Virus record (IMG/VR): IMGVR_UViG_3300025141_000238
Location: 1-41,110 of that record
DNA from: a virus
Direction: 5' to 3' (one strand)
Length of the DNA stretch: 41,110 nt
The translations under genes and the position numbers were made by a program. Positions 23,007 through 30,990 of this stretch are shown in pieces. Every line of letters starts with the position of its first letter. Position 1 is the first letter of the stretch. The notes beneath the pieces are model-generated. The model saw nothing but the letters and a program-made list of their open reading frames with translations, did no database searches and was not told the DNA's origin.

Positions 23007-23998
23007 GAGAAATGTTCTAATTTGAACATTTGATACAAGACACTATCTACAGGAACTGAGTTGATTATCAATTCGTAATTTTCTTCGGCAGATCTCTCAC
23101 CAGCATCTTTACCATCAGAATGCAAAACTACAAAGCATTCCGCCTGTAATTTTTTACAATACTGTTCTACCTGAGGATAAGCATCCAAATCCCAATAAAA
23201 AATAACTTTCTTAAATTCGTTTAACATACTTATTTGTCTCTTTGATAAAGACTTACCAAAGGACGCCACAGTCGGGGCTACTTTAGACGCACTAATAGCA
23301 TCAAACACTCCCTCAGTGACCACAACGGTCTCGCCTGTTACATCGTCAAGATTGAAAAGGAAGTCAGACTGTTTATTACCCTTTGGGTTTAGATATTTTC
23401 TGTCGCTATCCCCAAATAGATCCCTGGCTACGAACGTCACTAGTGCCCCTTCATGGTAGCAAGGGACCACGATTCGACCGGAGTACTGTCCTTGGTAACA
23501 AAACCTAATGTCAAAGCTCCTTATGGTCTCGTCATCTAGTCCTCTCATGTTCAAGTACCGTCTCGACACTCCCAACATATTATCTATGCTTGGGATATCC
23601 ACAGCTTCAAAGATCGACACAAATTCAGTGCCAAAAGATAAGGACTTATACGTAAACTCAACGACTTGATCTTCTTCAAAAATACCATCTACGATATCCT
23701 CTACATCCAAGTCAGAGCTAGAAGAAAAAGCCCCATCGTCTACCATAGACAAGACTTCACTTATCGATATATTTTCTAGGTCTGAAATGAACTTTACAGG
23801 GGATTTTGGGTCATATTTACATCGCTGACAATAAGTAAGGCCAGCAGACAATAAAACGTAAAGGTGGCCCTTATTATCGTCGCAGAAAGGACAGTGGACC
23901 CTTATCCTGTCCTCATTAGAAGTAGAATAGTTGTCCACAAACTTTTTAGATACGTAGCTCGGAAAATCGAACTTTGATAAAAAATCTTCCCTTTTCAT
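23003..23998 (-). CDS. DnaG-like primase (zinc ribbon plus TOPRIM)
   Basis: 331 residues. An N-terminal zinc ribbon (C36, C39, C57, C60: CPFC and CQRC) that reads template, then a catalytic TOPRIM core with E229 in VVVTEGVFDA and D270/D272 in FYWDLDA. The length suits a phage primase without the DnaB-binding tail. It makes RNA primers for lagging-strand synthesis with the DnaB-like helicase two genes upstream. ATG overlaps the upstream stop (ATGA), so it is coupled to the SprT-like protease gene. Confidence 0.92.
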   Translation of the reverse strand: MKREDFLSKFDFPSYVSKKFVDNYSTSNEDRIRVHCPFCDDNKGHLYVLLSAGLTYCQRCKYDPKSPVKFISDLENISISEVLSMVDDGAFSSSSDLDVEDIVDGIFEEDQVVEFTYKSLSFGTEFVSIFEAVDIPSIDNMLGVSRRYLNMRGLDDETIRSFDIRFCYQGQYSGRIVVPCYHEGALVTFVARDLFGDSDRKYLNPKGNKQSDFLFNLDDVTGETVVVTEGVFDAISASKVAPTVASFGKSLSKRQISMLNEFKKVIFYWDLDAYPQVEQYCKKLQAECFVVLHSDGKDAGERSAEENYELIINSVPVDSVLYQMFKLEHFS

Positions 23999-24486
23999 GC
24001 CACAATACGACTTTCCAACATAGGGTCATTACAACGAAAGCAGTTCAATTCCACACGCTTTTTCCGAAACAGTATATGTTTGCAGTTAGTGCAAGTATAT
24101 TCGTATCTGTTTTCTCGGACGGGTCTGGCGTAAAGAAATTCTTCATACGTATCTGGTATGACCTTCTCGTCGATGGATTCCTGCCTATCTAACAAAAGAT
24201 CGTAATACTCTTTAAACCCAGGACCATGTTCAGGATCATCACAAAAAGCAAAGTGACCAACCTCGTGTAGTAAAGTAGATTGGAGGTCACTTGGGTGCCT
24301 ATAGTGATAAGCGGGGTATATTACTAGTTCTTTCCTATCCAACATAGCCAGTGCCGCGTAGCTATACTTACCCTTACCAACGCGAACCTTTATCTCTGAA
24401 GGATCGTACTCGGGCACAAAAATATCGCACATCCTATAAAGTTCATATGTTAGATGCTTCTCTTCGCAGGGAAATACAAGTTTCAT
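23995..24486 (-). CDS. SprT-like zinc metalloprotease
   Basis: 163 residues. The zincin motif HEVGH is at 74-78 with a third ligand His at 87 in DPEHGPGF, as in the SprT/Spartan family, and a C-terminal zinc ribbon (C132, C135, C149, C152: CTNC and CFRC) of the SprT type. Spartan-like proteases cut proteins crosslinked to DNA. Here it lies between the helicase and primase genes and is translationally coupled to the primase, which points to a replication-fork job. ATG at 24486 has AAAGGA about ten bases upstream. Activity is inferred from intact residues. Confidence 0.85.
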   Translation of the reverse strand: MKLVFPCEEKHLTYELYRMCDIFVPEYDPSEIKVRVGKGKYSYAALAMLDRKELVIYPAYHYRHPSDLQSTLLHEVGHFAFCDDPEHGPGFKEYYDLLLDRQESIDEKVIPDTYEEFLYARPVRENRYEYTCTNCKHILFRKKRVELNCFRCNDPMLESRIVA

Positions 24487-24500
24487 AATAATAATATCCT

Positions 24501-25811
24501 TTATAACGCATCATAAAATTTACCATGAGCAAAATTAGTGCTTATGGTCACCTCCGTACCAGAAGTACCGTCTCTATTCTTAGCTAGGAACAGTCGCATC
24601 TCCTGTTGTTCTTTCTCTTTCTTGTTTTGACAAAGACCCACAATAACGTCAGCGATCATAGCCTTACCAAAATCCTCGGAAATATCGGCTACAGTCACTT
24701 GAGATTTGCTCAGAGACCCCCGGTTAGCCTGGGAAGCCGTCCAAATAGGTATCTGCTCGTCTACAGCCCAACCGCGAAGCGTCTTATAAATGTGTGATTG
24801 ATTGTGACGCTCCTCACTAAATTTCTGGCCAGACTTCAACAAGTCTGCGTAATCCACTACAACAAAATCTGGGAAAAACCCGGTCCTTCTAAGGTTGTCA
24901 GCATAGTTTCTCAGGTTGTCTACCGTCACAGACTTAGTCGGGTACTCTTTGATGTGAACATTCCCTACATTTTCGTCGTTCATCATCTCCAAAATACGCC
25001 TCTCAACCATCTCAGGACGCTCTGATGTCTCAGTACTAGTCATGTTAGAAACACTCATATCAAAACGATCCAAGTACCTGTCCTCACTCATCTCTAACGT
25101 GAAGATAATTCCCTTAAGACCCTTTAACATATTGAATTCAGCTATGTGTTTCAGGAACATCGACTTACCACGATTGGTAGGGGCAAGTATTACACCCATC
25201 TCCTTCTCGCCAAGACCTCCACCACGAAGGAAGCTGTCCAACTCAAGAATACCCGTAGGGACAATCCTACGCTTAACAGAGCGCCTACTTATCCTATCTT
25301 GGTACCCTTCTACGTCTGGGTAGGTCTGTCCCGTTTTAAACTGGATATCAGCCTTCTGAAAGGCCTCGATAAAAACCTTTGGTACGTCCTCGTACTCACC
25401 CTTCTGATAGACTGCCTGAGCCTTTACAAAAGCCTCTTTCATTAAGTTTTTCTTAACAAATGTGACAACCCGAGCTTCGATATATCCCGCATCGGTCAGG
25501 TCATCCTCACACATGAAGTTATATAACTCCTGAAAGAACTTTACCCGAACACGGTCTATCTCACCCTTGTTAACCGAAATCTTAATTCGATCTATCAAAG
25601 ATCTCTTCGTAATCGTAGCCCTGGTGTTCCTAAAATGCGTTCGCATCGTAGCGTACATCCAAGACAGGTCTTTATCTGAAAAGTATTTCGGGGATAAGTT
25701 ATCACTAGCATATGCCAGAAACCTAACGTCCCTGTACATTAACGACAATATACCCTTCTGAAAATCCCTATCAAATTCTTCTTTTAAATTCCCCAGAATT
25801 TCTGCTTCCAT
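24501..25811 (-). CDS. DnaB-like replicative helicase (T4 gp41 type)
   Basis: 436 residues. An N-terminal helical domain (about 1-160) and a RecA-fold motor: RIVPTGILELDSFLRGGGLG near 182-201, Walker A APTNRGKS at 210-217, and Walker B VVVDYADLL with D320. A C-terminal LSKSQVTVADISEDFGKAMI stretch gives the arginine-finger region. This is the DnaB/gp41 type that unwinds DNA 5'-3' ahead of the fork and works with the primase downstream. It lies five bases after the 429-aa gene of unknown function, in the same operon. Confidence 0.93.
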   Translation of the reverse strand: MEAEILGNLKEEFDRDFQKGILSLMYRDVRFLAYASDNLSPKYFSDKDLSWMYATMRTHFRNTRATITKRSLIDRIKISVNKGEIDRVRVKFFQELYNFMCEDDLTDAGYIEARVVTFVKKNLMKEAFVKAQAVYQKGEYEDVPKVFIEAFQKADIQFKTGQTYPDVEGYQDRISRRSVKRRIVPTGILELDSFLRGGGLGEKEMGVILAPTNRGKSMFLKHIAEFNMLKGLKGIIFTLEMSEDRYLDRFDMSVSNMTSTETSERPEMVERRILEMMNDENVGNVHIKEYPTKSVTVDNLRNYADNLRRTGFFPDFVVVDYADLLKSGQKFSEERHNQSHIYKTLRGWAVDEQIPIWTASQANRGSLSKSQVTVADISEDFGKAMIADVIVGLCQNKKEKEQQEMRLFLAKNRDGTSGTEVTISTNFAHGKFYDAL

Positions 25812-25816
25812 GTGTC

Positions 25817-27106
25817 TTATTCTCTATATGATTTTATTTTTCTATAAAAAGCCATTTTCTTACCTTCCTTCCCCCAAGCTTGTGCATCCACAAGCTCCTG
25901 ATACAACGGAAGGCTCTTTAAATACTGCCAAGGAATATAACCGCTCTCTGGATTACCGAGTATCCAAAGAACCTGCTTTCTAGACAATCCCTGCGTTCGC
26001 ATCTGATGGTTAATCATTTCCTCGTAAATCTGAACCATGTCAGAGTTGGGACTGTCTATTTGTACATCGGTTGTCTTTGTACGATACGACTGTTGAACAT
26101 TATCGATACCGTCATCAAAGTAGTTCAAATCATCTTTAAATTTTTCACAGTAACTTTTGTATCTACCTACTGAGTTCCAGGGAGAATTCAAAGAGACGAT
26201 GTACGAAATGTTCGGAGCACTACTTCTCCAATTGTCGTGATAGTAGTACTGGGCCTCAATAAAACGTCTAACGTCCAACCCATAATTCTTACAGATGGCA
26301 GCGCCTAAAACGTACTTATAAAACGTTCTACGCTTCTTGGATAACACACCATTACGCAGCAACTTGTAGTATGGCTGGTCGTTATAATCCTGTATTTTCT
26401 TCTCACAAGCCTTAACAAATTCAATAACTTCAGCACCACTAACGGTAACGTTTTTGGTGTGAATTTCCGAGACAAACTCATCTTCGCTGTGTACGATGTC
26501 TTTAGGGTTATGGATCGACTTTCTGGACTTAGATTTGAAAGCTGTAAATTGCTCTGGCTCGCTAACTTTTTTACTCTTGTGCGACACGAACTCTTCTTGC
26601 TCAGAATTACGTCGCTTCTTGTTATCATCATCATCCGGGTCGGGAGACGATACTGTGCCTTTCAAATTACTCATCGAGACGCTGACTCTGCTTTTTGAAT
26701 TGTTAGTGACTGACGCCAATAAATTCGAACCTACAACACCGCTGAAAGAAAGAAAAGGCCAAAGAAATAATTCGGACCATTCTCCTTGATTAGAGACAAT
26801 TTGTGACAAGCCCGAAGGGCGCGTCGAAAATTCGTCTCTATCCAACATAGCCTGTAACGAATCAAACACGTAGTGTTTGATGAGAGTAAGGATTTGTTGG
26901 ATAAATAAAACAATATAGTTATAAATCTTACCAAAAGAAAAACCCCTATATACTACGTATATAGGGTCAAAAAGAAAAGGTTTTCTTTGAGATTGGATTC
27001 GAACAAGACCATCAAAAAAATAACTCTTGACAATACCACGAAGGTCGCCTGATAATCCTAGATATGTTGTTGCTTCGGCTACGATGTGCGCTGTGCTTGT
27101 TGGCAT
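25817..27106 (-). CDS. Unknown 429-aa protein upstream of the helicase
   Basis: Not recognised. Residues 1-145 have unusual aromatic-rich, partly hydrophobic stretches (VLFIQQILTLIKHYVF at about 65-80). Residues 150-225 are a charged, probably disordered linker (SPDPDDDDNKKRRNSEQEE). Residues 230-429 are helical with many Y and W and may be a DNA-binding or helicase-loading domain; that is a guess from its place before the DnaB-like gene. ATG at 27106 follows GGGGA. A hairpin followed by a T-run lies inside the first 55 codons (26944-26966), and a GC hairpin sits in the leader. Confidence 0.68.
   Translation of the reverse strand: MPTSTAHIVAEATTYLGLSGDLRGIVKSYFFDGLVRIQSQRKPFLFDPIYVVYRGFSFGKIYNYIVLFIQQILTLIKHYVFDSLQAMLDRDEFSTRPSGLSQIVSNQGEWSELFLWPFLSFSGVVGSNLLASVTNNSKSRVSVSMSNLKGTVSSPDPDDDDNKKRRNSEQEEFVSHKSKKVSEPEQFTAFKSKSRKSIHNPKDIVHSEDEFVSEIHTKNVTVSGAEVIEFVKACEKKIQDYNDQPYYKLLRNGVLSKKRRTFYKYVLGAAICKNYGLDVRRFIEAQYYYHDNWRSSAPNISYIVSLNSPWNSVGRYKSYCEKFKDDLNYFDDGIDNVQQSYRTKTTDVQIDSPNSDMVQIYEEMINHQMRTQGLSRKQVLWILGNPESGYIPWQYLKSLPLYQELVDAQAWGKEGKKMAFYRKIKSYRE
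26933..26966 (-). other. Intragenic hairpin with T-rich tail
   Basis: Minus-strand RNA from 26966 down can fold into a 10-bp stem, CCCTATATAC / GTATATAGGG with loop GTA, followed by GTTTTTCTTTT. That is the form of an intrinsic terminator, but the stem is AT-rich and lies in the coding sequence of the 429-aa protein around codons 47-54. Confidence 0.45.
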
Positions 27107-27145
27107 TGTTCCCCAGACCTTGTCAATGAACAGTTTATACCTTTT

Positions 27146-27186
27146 AACCCCGGCCCTTACCCCCCTTAGGTGCCGGGGTTTTTTAT
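27146..27186 (+). terminator. GC-rich hairpin; terminator form on plus strand
   Basis: A 9-bp stem AACCCCGGC/GCCGGGGTT (27146-27154 with 27172-27180) and a 17-base loop, followed on the plus strand by T at 27179-27184. On the minus strand the tail has only two T, so it would be a leader hairpin in the mRNA of the 429-aa gene rather than a terminator. Confidence 0.55.
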
Positions 27187-27227
27187 AACTAGTTGATTTT
27201 AAATAGTAAATCAGAGCCAGTTCAATA

Positions 27228-27256
27228 ACAGTAGATCAAAAAATTCTTTTCGTCAA
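27228..27256 (-). promoter_or_regulatory. Sigma70-like promoter P7
   Basis: On the minus strand TTGACG (27251-27256), 17 bases, TACTGT (27228-27233). The predicted start near 27221 gives a ~115-nt leader with a GC hairpin before the 429-aa protein, helicase, protease and primase genes. Confidence 0.65.
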
Positions 27257-27291
27257 GCGTTTAATTTCAAAGACTACAAAAAATAACAATA

Positions 27292-27759
27292 TTAGCTCTT
27301 TACGATATTCTCGTAAGCGTCTTTTACGCTCCTAAATTTCTCCAGATCTGGATTATCCCCATCAGGATGGTAGTGCTTCACAAGCGCCTTGTAGGCTGCC
27401 TTTACGACAAAATTTGGAGCCGAGTCTAACAAGTAAAGTTGGGAGTACTTTGAGTTAAATTTTTTGTCGATTTTGACCTTGTTTTTACTTTTATTATAAT
27501 TATCTTGTAAAACATCTTGTATAATTTTTTGATAGTTTATTGGAAGAGAACTTGATTCAATTTGGTTAAAAAGGTGCCTCGAAAAAGCAATGACATCTGG
27601 CAGAGAATCTGGAACAATCACCCAACAAGATTTTTTAGAAAACCAAGTTCTGTTCGATTGAGGTATAGAAGTAGATAAGAAACTTTTTAAATCATCGTTT
27701 TTAAATAAAAGCTCTATCGTATCATTATCATCATTGTAATAAAGTACTAGTTTACTCAA
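27292..27759 (-). CDS. J-domain protein (DnaJ-like C-terminus)
   Basis: 155 residues. Residues 104-155 form a J domain: YSQLYLLDSAPNFVVKAAYK, the HPD tripeptide at 131-133, and FRSVKDAYENIV. J domains stimulate the ATPase of Hsp70/DnaK. The N-terminal ~100 residues do not match anything I know and probably hold the client-binding part. The phage may use it to bring host DnaK to a replisome or virion protein, as lambda P recruits DnaJ/DnaK. Starts with TTG at 27759 that overlaps the upstream stop; CAGG lies upstream. Last gene of the P8 operon. Confidence 0.88.
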   Translation of the reverse strand: MSKLVLYYNDDNDTIELLFKNDDLKSFLSTSIPQSNRTWFSKKSCWVIVPDSLPDVIAFSRHLFNQIESSSLPINYQKIIQDVLQDNYNKSKNKVKIDKKFNSKYSQLYLLDSAPNFVVKAAYKALVKHYHPDGDNPDLEKFRSVKDAYENIVKS

Positions 27760-28163
27760 AACTTTACCTGCACCTTTTGTGTGCTTAGTCGCCCATACTT
27801 TTCAGATATAACAGGTACTTCTATCTGCTTTAAAAGCCACAGTTGTCCTATATAATTAAACGGTATCTCTGCACTTGCTTCCTTACGTATACCCCTACCC
27901 ACTAAAGACAGACTCATACCGGCCCCAGCATACGGACCTCCATACACGTAGATCTTCTTCTCATCCAGATCAATACTAGATAGTCTCCCTACCATGTGTG
28001 TGATGTCCTCTGACCTAGTAGACGTAGTGTTTTTCGTAATCACCCAAGAAAACTCCCCACGACCGCTTCTGGTGTACTTCAGAGGGTAATTGTGGTGTAG
28101 GATGATCTCGACCGTCTCAGGCGGTGTTACGTCCTTTATATCTATCGGTGTTCCGTATGCCAT
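27756..28163 (-). CDS. Hypothetical beta-rich protein, 135 aa
   Basis: Not recognised. 135 residues with many predicted strands (KKIYVYGGPYAGAGMSLSLV) and a basic C-terminus. No cysteine, membrane segment or signal peptide. Its stop overlaps the start of the J-domain gene, so both are translated together. It follows the PvlArgDC-fold gene by two bases. A partner role for either neighbour is possible but nothing shows it. Confidence 0.65.
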   Translation of the reverse strand: MAYGTPIDIKDVTPPETVEIILHHNYPLKYTRSGRGEFSWVITKNTTSTRSEDITHMVGRLSSIDLDEKKIYVYGGPYAGAGMSLSLVGRGIRKEASAEIPFNYIGQLWLLKQIEVPVISEKYGRLSTQKVQVKF

Positions 28164-28165
28164 AA

Positions 28166-28675
28166 TTACTCTATAATCATTGCTGCGACCAGGACACAGT
28201 ACTCTCTATCGTCTGCACACTGGACATGTTCTACCAACTGAGTTGGGTTGGGGAGAATCCCCTGTCTATCAGCCTCATATTCATAGCACATCTCTTTCAA
28301 TATAGATCGCTTAATTCTATCAACTGAGGACCCACGATATGCACCATATGAAACATATCCCCAATCAGGCATAGATATGCCAGAAACACACGCGGATATA
28401 GCAGAAGCGCCAGTACTAAATATCTGCGTCCCATACTTGTATATTTTGTTATTTGCAGCGTGTGCCAGGAACTCATCTTTTGTACATAGAATAAAAGGGG
28501 ACTTCTCTATACGAGATACGTCATCATAGTACAATTCGTCTATACCTGCGGCTTTCTTCGCTATGAACTCTGCGGACTTTTGGTTAGTATAGTTACCCAC
28601 TCCGCTGGTAAGCCAGACGTATCTAGGAATAACGTGCCGTTTCTTATAGCTTGGGTTTACTTTGTATCTGTCCAT
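28166..28675 (-). CDS. PvlArgDC-fold protein, catalytic residues apparently lost
   Basis: 169 residues with the layout of pyruvoyl-dependent arginine decarboxylase: RYVWLTSGVGNYTNQKSAEF (19-38), AAGIDELYYDDVSRI, then FSTGASAISACVSGISMP (86-103) and a C-terminal helix plus VLVAAMIIE. Family members self-cleave between two serines in an SSI motif to form the pyruvoyl cofactor; here the aligned stretch is VSRI (53-56) with R55 at the second serine. The position of the catalytic Glu in the MEYEG-like segment is A112. The alignment is by eye. If right, it cannot be a normal decarboxylase. It overlaps the upstream gene by 19 bases. Confidence 0.6.
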   Translation of the reverse strand: MDRYKVNPSYKKRHVIPRYVWLTSGVGNYTNQKSAEFIAKKAAGIDELYYDDVSRIEKSPFILCTKDEFLAHAANNKIYKYGTQIFSTGASAISACVSGISMPDWGYVSYGAYRGSSVDRIKRSILKEMCYEYEADRQGILPNPTQLVEHVQCADDREYCVLVAAMIIE

Positions 28676-29070
28676 AACAGGTTCACTTTCTTCCTGTAAA
28701 TTTTAGTTGCAGGCATAGTGTGTGGAAACTCAACGGGTATCTCCAGTTCAAAATCAAGCTTTCTTTTAAGAACAACAGTATCTGCGTTTGTCTCACCCTG
28801 CCATATGTGAATGTCCCGTATGGCCTCGTACTGCAACTCTGCAACACCTTCAAAGCTAGAGGCTGTATTGCTAGTAAAACGTATAGTCAATATCTTATCC
28901 GCATTAGCTAATACGATACCTTTACCACCAGTAAAAGATCTGGGAGTCCTTTTAAACGCATCCTTTGTTCGGTGTATAGTCTCTTCCCTCACACGAACAG
29001 GGTTTGCTGGACGGGACCTAAGCAAAGTAATTAGTATGTCATCACCGCTTTTTAACTCTGTAATATTCAT
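28657..29070 (-). CDS. Hypothetical protein, 137 aa
   Basis: Not recognised. The first 55 residues are basic (SRPANPVRVREETIHRTKDA), the rest is strand-rich (KILTIRFTSNTASSFEGVAE), ending in a basic strand. Its ATG overlaps the UvsW-like stop (ATGA) and its end overlaps the PvlArgDC-fold gene, so it is coupled to both. No metal or nucleotide motif is visible. Confidence 0.65.
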   Translation of the reverse strand: MNITELKSGDDILITLLRSRPANPVRVREETIHRTKDAFKRTPRSFTGGKGIVLANADKILTIRFTSNTASSFEGVAELQYEAIRDIHIWQGETNADTVVLKRKLDFELEIPVEFPHTMPATKIYRKKVNLLWTDTK

Positions 29071-30524
29071 ATGGAACTCAAATCATCAATAATTTCAATA
29101 TCAAAACAATTTTCCTTTTTATAACTCTCAATTCGATCCAAACTATGCTTAGCAAGATACTTATTTGTTCTGTCGCAAAAATCTATAACTGAGAGTTTAT
29201 CTTTACCTTCATGCATCCGTAAACCGCGACCAACCCTTTGAATAGCCCGAATGTAGCTGTTACCACCTGCTGCGAAGATGAGGACATCGATATTAGGAAT
29301 ATCAACACCTTGATCAAGAATACTACTGGTAATCAGAACACGAGTTATTCCATTGGAAAAACCTTCAATTCTTTCAGTGCGCTCATCAAGGGGGGTGTCG
29401 CCATGGATAAAGTAGTGGGGTATAAACGCACCGTCTCGGAACTCGTAGAGAAGATGATCAAGACGATGTCCGTGGTCAATCTTTTTAACGATTATGAGGA
29501 TGCATTTCCCTTGAGTATAGTAATGGTCGGTAAGTTCACAGATAACTCTATTTCTGTTAGCATTACCTACGATACCGAGGTCGTAAGCCTCTTGATAGTC
29601 CCTAACCTTGGTGAGATCGGGAGAGTCAATATCAAAAAATTTGATCTCAGTGGGGACACTGACACCGTCTTCAATCATCTCCTTATTGGTAATCTTACAG
29701 CAAACTTCACCCGTAAGAGCGACGAGCTTCAAGTCCTGCTTATCCCCGCGCTTAAAGGGCGTTCCACTAAGGCCATACCTGTAGGGTGCTTCACAAAACC
29801 GGACGACGTTCCAAAGGCCTTTTGACGCCGCAGTATGGCACTCGTCCACGATTACGACGTTAACACTGGTCAATAACTCTTTAACCATCGCCTGCCGCTC
29901 TCTACTACTGTCAGAAAGTTTGTGAGGAGTGAGTCTCCTTGCAAGTGTGTCCGCAGAAGCTACTGTGAACTTACGAACATCCCATTTGTCAGACATGACT
30001 AAGCCAATATCCTCTTCCCCCAAACGTTTCTGAAATCTCTTGTACGTTTGAGCAACCAGATCTTTTCCCTTAACCAAGAAGAGTGTTGGTAAATCCAAAG
30101 CTTTTATGACTGCGATTGCGGTTTCCGTCTTACCAGAGTTAGTAGCTGCCCAAAGAACACCGTGGCGTTTCTTTATCATGGCATTACCCGCCCGAACCTG
30201 GTGCTTTCTTAAAGTGACTTCCTTTAGTGGGACATCCTCTACCTTTGGGATATGTTTTGGAGACTTAAAATCCCTGTGGTCATTAATTGTTATAGGTTCA
30301 TCTGGGTAGTGCTTTTTGTATTGACGAACAACTCTATCTTTTAGGCCCGTTGGGAACAGACCCTTATTCTTACTAAATAATCTGGTGTAGCCGTCCCAAT
30401 GACGGCTTTTAAAAGAAGCTACGTGGCGATAACCACTCTTCCTAAACCGAGTGGCTTGATCTACAATATCTGAGTCATAAACGCCACTTATAGCTGTATA
30501 GTTAGAATAAATATCCAATTGCAT
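29067..30524 (-). CDS. UvsW-like superfamily 2 helicase
   Basis: 485 residues. An N-terminal ~95-residue substrate domain precedes two RecA-fold lobes: Q-like LRKHQVRAG (105-113), Walker A ATNSGKTE (126-133), DECH box (227-230), SGTPF (253-257), and in lobe 2 ITSSILDQGVDIPNIDVL and QRVGRGLR (motif VI). It is the T4 UvsW/ERCC3-like type that remodels R-loops, D-loops and stalled forks. With RecA and SbcCD it fits recombination-dependent replication. ATG at 30524 lies 25 nt after the predicted start of promoter P8, with AAGGAT in the leader. Confidence 0.93.
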   Translation of the reverse strand: MQLDIYSNYTAISGVYDSDIVDQATRFRKSGYRHVASFKSRHWDGYTRLFSKNKGLFPTGLKDRVVRQYKKHYPDEPITINDHRDFKSPKHIPKVEDVPLKEVTLRKHQVRAGNAMIKKRHGVLWAATNSGKTETAIAVIKALDLPTLFLVKGKDLVAQTYKRFQKRLGEEDIGLVMSDKWDVRKFTVASADTLARRLTPHKLSDSSRERQAMVKELLTSVNVVIVDECHTAASKGLWNVVRFCEAPYRYGLSGTPFKRGDKQDLKLVALTGEVCCKITNKEMIEDGVSVPTEIKFFDIDSPDLTKVRDYQEAYDLGIVGNANRNRVICELTDHYYTQGKCILIIVKKIDHGHRLDHLLYEFRDGAFIPHYFIHGDTPLDERTERIEGFSNGITRVLITSSILDQGVDIPNIDVLIFAAGGNSYIRAIQRVGRGLRMHEGKDKLSVIDFCDRTNKYLAKHSLDRIESYKKENCFDIEIIDDLSSI

Positions 30525-30555
30525 TTTTATCTATATCCTTTTAAAAGTTAACTTT

Positions 30556-30584
30556 TATATACCACCAAGAGACTACCAAGTCAA
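30556..30584 (-). promoter_or_regulatory. Sigma70-like promoter P8
   Basis: On the minus strand TTGACT (30579-30584), 17 bases, TATATA (30556-30561). Predicted start is an A near 30549. It lies between the end of the 134-aa gene and the UvsW-like helicase gene and would drive the helicase through to the J-domain gene. Confidence 0.75.
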
Positions 30585-30585
30585 G

Positions 30586-30990
30586 CTATAGATCCATGGT
30601 CACCGCTAGTCTCTGGCCTATTCTTTTTTCTATACTATTTACCGCCCACTTATTAAGAGGGCTTATTTTCATCTGCGTATTTTCATCTCTATCTAGTATC
30701 ATTCCCCAACGCCTTTCATTTTTTGGGGCACCTGGGTAATGTGCCGACCAATGCAGTATCATCAGTTCTAGGTCTGGCATAGCGTCGAATATGCGGTAAG
30801 CACGTTCTACGAGAATGCTCATACAACTGGTGTAGTTTCCCTTGTGACAACTGTTGGGGGTAATCCAACAGCTTAATCTAGGCAGTTTTGTGTCTTTAGT
30901 GAGAGACTCACACTCTGGAAATATGTCGTCTAAGGCAATAATCATGCTTTTTTTGCCAGACTGACCTTTTAATACACTTGCTTCAAACAT
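30586..30990 (-). CDS. Hypothetical protein, 134 aa
   Basis: Not recognised. 134 residues; middle part with LSCWITPNSCHKGNYTSCMS (three Cys, possibly metal-binding), then helical. No membrane segment. The ATG at 30990 sits directly after the T-run of an intrinsic terminator and has no Shine-Dalgarno sequence; an in-frame ATG at 30945 also lacks one. Expression must therefore depend on readthrough or a different start, or the gene is silent. Confidence 0.55.
   Translation of the reverse strand: MFEASVLKGQSGKKSMIIALDDIFPECESLTKDTKLPRLSCWITPNSCHKGNYTSCMSILVERAYRIFDAMPDLELMILHWSAHYPGAPKNERRWGMILDRDENTQMKISPLNKWAVNSIEKRIGQRLAVTMDL

Noticed and set aside
26985-27005. T-arm-like GGATTCGAAC on the plus strand
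   Set aside because: It lies in the coding sequence of the 429-aa gene and lacks the rest of a cloverleaf.
29238-29825. 195-codon plus-strand open frame opposite the UvsW-like gene
   Set aside because: The minus strand encodes all helicase motifs across this stretch; the plus frame is a shadow.
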